This document shows, piece after piece, positions 6,605-8,390 of a DNA stretch of 8,390 bases. Location of the stretch: NCBI GenBank assembly GCA_035546295.1, contig DATKBT010000053.1, forward strand, positions 1 to 8,390, written 5' to 3'. The notes beneath the pieces were generated by a model. The model ran no database searches. It was given only the letters and a program-made list of their open reading frames with translations, and was not told the DNA's origin. The position numbers and the translations under genes are program-made. The stretch's first letter is position 1. Each line of letters opens with the position of its first letter. Origin of the DNA: DATKBT01 sp035546295 (GTDB lineage Bacteria > Acidobacteriota > Thermoanaerobaculia > Multivoradales > Multivoraceae).

Positions 6605-6658
6605 ACCTCGATCCTGGCGTCCTTCCCGTCCGCCAGGCCGAGCTCGATCTGAGGGTCG
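6605..6658. repeat. 55-bp dispersed repeat, copy A
   Basis: It starts ACCTCGATCCTGGCGTCC and ends GAGGGTCG. It aligns in the same orientation with 7691-7745 with one gap and roughly 80% identity by eye. It sits between the deiminase-like fragment and the IS3 remnant. On the minus strand both copies can be read with similar residues (ADGKDARIEV against ADGRDAEVEV), so it may be a scrap of a once-coding element. Confidence 0.6.
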
Positions 6659-6666
6659 CGACTGCC

Positions 6667-6811
6667 GGCCTTCGAACGCCAGCGCGCGCTCGAGGTCGCG
6701 TGATGAGGGGGCCAGCTCCCTCGCCGGCTTCGCCGACTCGGGTCGCTGGCCCCGGTTTTCGTCCTGCCAGCCTCCGTGGCTAGACCAACTGTCCACCAAA
6801 CCGGGCTGGCT
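6667..6811 (+). mobile_element. Degraded right end of a second IS3-family element
   Basis: This aligns with 483-630 at roughly 80% by eye. It keeps the last codons of the transposase (AFERQRALEVA then TGA, against AFERQRELEAA), the nested hairpin and the block GTGGCTAGACCAACTGTCC (6776-6794), which is identical to 596-614. The terminal bases have decayed (CCGGGCTGGCTTA in place of the CGGGGGTCA type). Everything upstream of about codon 14 from the stop is gone. Orientation is the same as the first copy. It cannot transpose by itself. Confidence 0.82.
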
Positions 6812-6859
6812 TAGGGCGGTCTCTTCTTCCCGTCGTCACCGTCCGCTCAGACGCGCGGC

Positions 6860-7231
6860 CTAGACTCCCCAATACGGCTCGACGCCGTAGAAGGTATGGA
6901 TCTCACGGCCCCAAGTGCGATCGGCAGCGCTCGGCCAGTCGTCCTTGTCGAAGCCCGGGGCGTCCTTCAGGCGCTCCTTGGGAACGTCCAGCGTGAAGTG
7001 CTCCTTCTCGGCGTTCAGCCTGAGAGCTCCGAACGGGATGGCGAACAGCTTGTCGCCCATCCCGAGGAACCCCCCGAAGGAGAGGACGGCGTAGGCCACG
7101 CGGCCGAGATCGACGTCCAGCATGAGCTCCTTGATCGATCCGAGGTTCTCTCCCTGCGAATTCTGGACGTCGCCTCCGATGAGTGTGCTGGCGGACAGCA
7201 CCTGCTGCGGTCTGGTCTGGGTGGTCGTCAT
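6860..7231 (-). CDS. PRC-barrel domain protein
   Basis: This small protein of 123 residues has one PRC-barrel domain. It begins MTTTQTRPQQVLSASTLIG. The family signature is clear: ASTLIGGDVQNSQGENLG, then IKELMLDVDLGRVAYAVLSF, GGFLGMGDKLFAIPFGAL and the closing FTLDVPKERLKDAPGFD (about residues 12-103). The tail carries WPSAADRTW and ends PYWGV. There is no signal peptide or membrane segment, so it is probably cytoplasmic. PRC-barrel proteins of this type are common and often stress-linked, but their molecular role is poorly known. The ATG at 7231 is preferred over one 26 codons upstream because AGGGAG lies five bases before it and the upstream stretch (RGSPRSKNRK) looks non-conserved. It stands alone between the IS remnant and the repeat zone, and its reading frame is undamaged. 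Confidence 0.9.
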   Translation of the reverse strand: MTTTQTRPQQVLSASTLIGGDVQNSQGENLGSIKELMLDVDLGRVAYAVLSFGGFLGMGDKLFAIPFGALRLNAEKEHFTLDVPKERLKDAPGFDKDDWPSAADRTWGREIHTFYGVEPYWGV

Positions 7232-7236
7232 TGCGT

Positions 7237-7242
7237 CTCCCT
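7237..7242 (-). promoter_or_regulatory. Ribosome binding site of the PRC-barrel gene
   Basis: AGGGAG on the minus strand is five bases before the ATG at 7231. It is the strongest Shine-Dalgarno site in the window and decides this start over the upstream ATG at 7309. Confidence 0.7.
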
Positions 7243-7353
7243 TTGTATCTGATGTCTTTCGGTTCTTCGATCGGGGTGAGCCGCGTGGGCACCCCCCGCG
7301 AGAGGCCATCTCTCGAAGATGATGAGGTGCACGGATCGTGCCTGCACCGACGG

Positions 7354-7444
7354 AATCCGGTCGGTGATTTCCGAAGCAATCCGGTCACCGAATCCGAGGG
7401 AATCCGGTCAGTTTGGCCAGGGTGTCGGAATAGGTGACCGGATT
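7354..7444. repeat. Cluster of AATCCGGTC repeats (three direct, one inverted)
   Basis: AATCCGGTC occurs at 7354-7362, 7378-7386 and 7401-7409, spaced 24 and 23 bases, and inverted as GACCGGATT at 7436-7444. A near copy, AATCCGAGG, is at 7391. The spacing of about two helical turns suggests protein binding on one face of the DNA. Multiple short repeats like this occur at ends of IS21-type elements, and a TGTCGGAATAGG at 7424-7435 could be such an end. An operator cluster upstream of the PRC-barrel gene is the alternative. The rest of 7310-7490 shows no gene. Confidence 0.65.
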
Positions 7445-7498
7445 GGATCGGAATCGGGAAGCGCAGAGGGATCGACGTCGCGGTAGTCCTCAGAAGGA

Positions 7499-7551
7499 GG
7501 TGGAAGAAGGTGCAAGGTGGAAGAAGAAAGTGCGGTGGAAGAAGAAGGTGC
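7499..7551. repeat. Three short tandem repeats leading into the 33-bp core
   Basis: GGTGGAAGAAGGTGC (7499-7513), GGTGGAAGAAGAAAGTGC (7516-7533) and GGTGGAAGAAGAAGGTGC (7534-7551) follow each other. The last two differ at one base of 18; the first lacks three bases. The last unit overlaps the 33-bp core. The units end in (G/A)GTGC, as in the array at 5821-5852. Confidence 0.8.
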
Positions 7552-7579
7552 CAAGGACGTCGTTGGAGGAAGGTGGCTC
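7547..7579. repeat. 33-bp dispersed repeat, copy 2
   Basis: It starts GGTGCCAAGGACGTCG and ends GGAGGAAGGTGGCTC, matching 5848-5880 at 31 of 33 bases. Inside it, CCAAGGACGTCGTTGG is a 16-base palindrome with a single mismatched pair, and in copy 1 the centre is less symmetrical. Such an imperfect palindrome could fold as a hairpin in single-stranded DNA. Confidence 0.8.
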
Positions 7580-7690
7580 AATCCCCCATCGCCGGCACAT
7601 CGCAGCCAGAATGGACGGCTGCGTCAGCGCCGCCGCTCCGAGATCGTCCTCGGCAGCGGTTCTGACCACTCTGACCGCCTCTCCAAACGC

Positions 7691-7745
7691 ACCTCGACTT
7701 CGGCGTCCCTCCCGTCCGCCGAGGCCGAGCACCGGTTGAGGGTCG
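7691..7745. repeat. 55-bp dispersed repeat, copy B
   Basis: It starts ACCTCGACTTCGGCGTCC and ends GAGGGTCG, aligning with 6605-6658. It lies between the 33-bp repeat copy 2 and the transposase-like fragment. The surrounding 7580-7690 shows no recognisable gene. Confidence 0.6.
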
Positions 7746-7801
7746 ATTCCGCCGCTTACGGCATGCCCGGCGCCCTGGCGCGCGGCTCCGGCTCGCACTG
7801 A

Positions 7802-7948
7802 CGCGAATCGCCGCCGTGGCGCGAAGCAGTTCGCCGGGAAGGCGGTGGTCGGCTCGCCGTGGCGGAGCCGTTCGACGCTAACGCGATAGCGCGCCATGAA
7901 CTCCTTGAACGCCTGCCAGAACTCCGCTCGTTTCTCCTTCGCCGAGCA
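7802..7948 (-). pseudogene. Fragment resembling the C-terminus of a transposase (possibly Y1/RAYT-like)
   Basis: The minus-strand frame reads SAKEKRAEFWQAFKEF, then RYRVSVERLRHGEPTTAFP and NCFAPRRRFA. The helix of aromatic and charged residues followed by ERLR.G....FP..CF.P...F resembles the C-terminal end of some bacterial transposases, which I recall for Y1/REP-associated types. The catalytic parts (HUH motif, Tyr) are not present. The frame is open from 8029 to 7490, but outside this stretch it crosses repeats and loses protein character. Codons upstream of about 7948 give no recognisable match. The family is uncertain; a gene remnant is likely. Confidence 0.35.
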
Positions 7949-8070
7949 ATGCACCTGCGACGCTGGCGATCGGTCGAGGTGCTCGGGCCGACTATGCGGG
8001 TGCCGCGCCAGGAGCACGGCGACACCCATCGCCCGCTTGCCGCGCGCTCGGTTCCGCTCACGGGCCTCTC

Positions 8071-8390
8071 ATGCGCATCGCGACGGTGCGCGAGGACGGC
8101 GCGCCGGCCGTCACCCCATCTGGTTCCTCTTCGAGGAGGGCGCGATCTGGTTCACGCCGCGCAAGCGCTCGAGCTGGTTCGCGAACCTTCAACGCGACCC
8201 CCGCGTGGCTCTGAGCATCGACGAGCAGCCGCCCTCGTATCGCAAGGTGGGACGGGCGGAGCTGGTGTTCGATCTCGGTGAGGACGACGCCTGGCGCGAT
8301 CGTTATCGCAGCATCGCCTGCCGCTACGTGTCCCCGGAGGCTGCAGACGCCTACATCGAGGACACCATCGATCAGCCCCGGGCGCTCTAT
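8071..8390 (+). pseudogene. Pyridoxamine 5'-phosphate oxidase-family protein, frameshifted, 3' end outside window
   Basis: The ATG at 8071 gives MRIATVREDGAPAVTP, the first strand of the PNPOx-like split barrel. After the C-run at 8114-8117 the same protein continues in the next frame as IWFLFEEGAIWFTPRKRSSW, then DPRVALSIDE, KVGRAELVFDL and YIEDTIDQPRALY to the window edge. One extra C would restore a continuous frame. In the original frame a stop comes at 8212-8214 after 47 codons. Family members bind FMN or F420 and act on small molecules; the substrate is unknown here. Normal members have about 15-25 residues before MRIATV, but the in-frame upstream codons (RALGSAHGPL) are not clearly of the family and no ribosome site is seen. 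The break may be a true mutation or a sequencing error in the C-run. Confidence 0.75.

Noticed and set aside
5758..6606. 282-codon minus-strand open frame read as a single gene
   Set aside because: Its first 200 codons are Ser/Arg/Pro-rich shadow of the deiminase-like fragment. Only the final part (about 6000-5878) looks like protein, and it was reported separately.
632..6666. Composite transposon made of the kinase operon between two IS3 ends
   Set aside because: The right-hand copy is only a decayed right end and no left ends are visible, so there is no evidence that the unit moved as one.
7499..7551. Tandem array as a CRISPR
   Set aside because: The units are 15-18 bases, directly abutting, without unique spacers.
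7490..8029. Full 179-codon minus-strand frame as one intact gene
   Set aside because: It runs through the 55-bp repeat, the 33-bp repeat and the tandem array (ending FFFHRTFFFH), so only the 7802-7948 part was kept.
7859..8281. Plus-strand 140-codon open frame overlapping the PPOX-family start
   Set aside because: It runs in a different frame from the PPOX motifs and becomes Arg/Pro-rich antisense or off-frame sequence.

Overview
This is a GC-rich bacterial window holding one intact signalling operon set between mobile-element debris. The operon couples a transmembrane Ser/Thr kinase with TPR repeats to an ECF-type sigma factor of the Sig-70_X6 kind. A secreted repeat protein follows, ending in a cysteine-containing C-terminal module of a type I associate with Acidobacteriota (Thermoanaerobaculia-like) genomes. 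Acidobacteriota is my best guess for the host; it rests on family recognition, not on a marker gene.

Layout. Positions 1-631 are the right end of an IS3-family element: the C-terminal part of a DDE transposase, a nested hairpin and the terminal inverted repeat. Positions 675-5750 form a minus-strand unit read right to left: kinase (5750-2970), sigma factor (2973-2413, overlapping the kinase stop as ATGA) and exported propeller-like protein (2333-675). Upstream of the kinase lies a decayed zone on the same strand: a stub resembling the start of a BNR/sialidase-like secreted protein (about 6035-5878), then a C-terminal fragment resembling an agmatine/peptidylarginine-deiminase-family protein with an Ig-like tail (about 6600-6044). 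A second, degraded right end of the same IS type follows at 6667-6811. An intact small PRC-barrel gene is at 7231-6860 (minus). Positions 7310-8070 hold repeats and a fragment resembling a transposase C-terminus. The last 320 bases hold a pyridoxamine-phosphate-oxidase-family gene (plus) carrying an apparent one-base frameshift and running off the window.

How it may work together (inference). The kinase and the sigma factor are translationally coupled, and no anti-sigma factor is visible. The sigma factor carries Asp-Thr-Thr-Ala where the usual acidic DAED motif sits in region 2.2. This suggests that the kinase activates the sigma factor by phosphorylating threonine there, as described for EcfP/PknT. 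The exported propeller protein could be a target or co-expressed effector.

The other notable layer is a set of dispersed repeats: a 33-bp core, each copy preceded by short tandem GGTGC-ending units, and a separate 55-bp repeat. They sit at the edges of truncated genes and near the transposase-like fragment, which suggests a REP/RAYT-like or similar non-autonomous repeat family.
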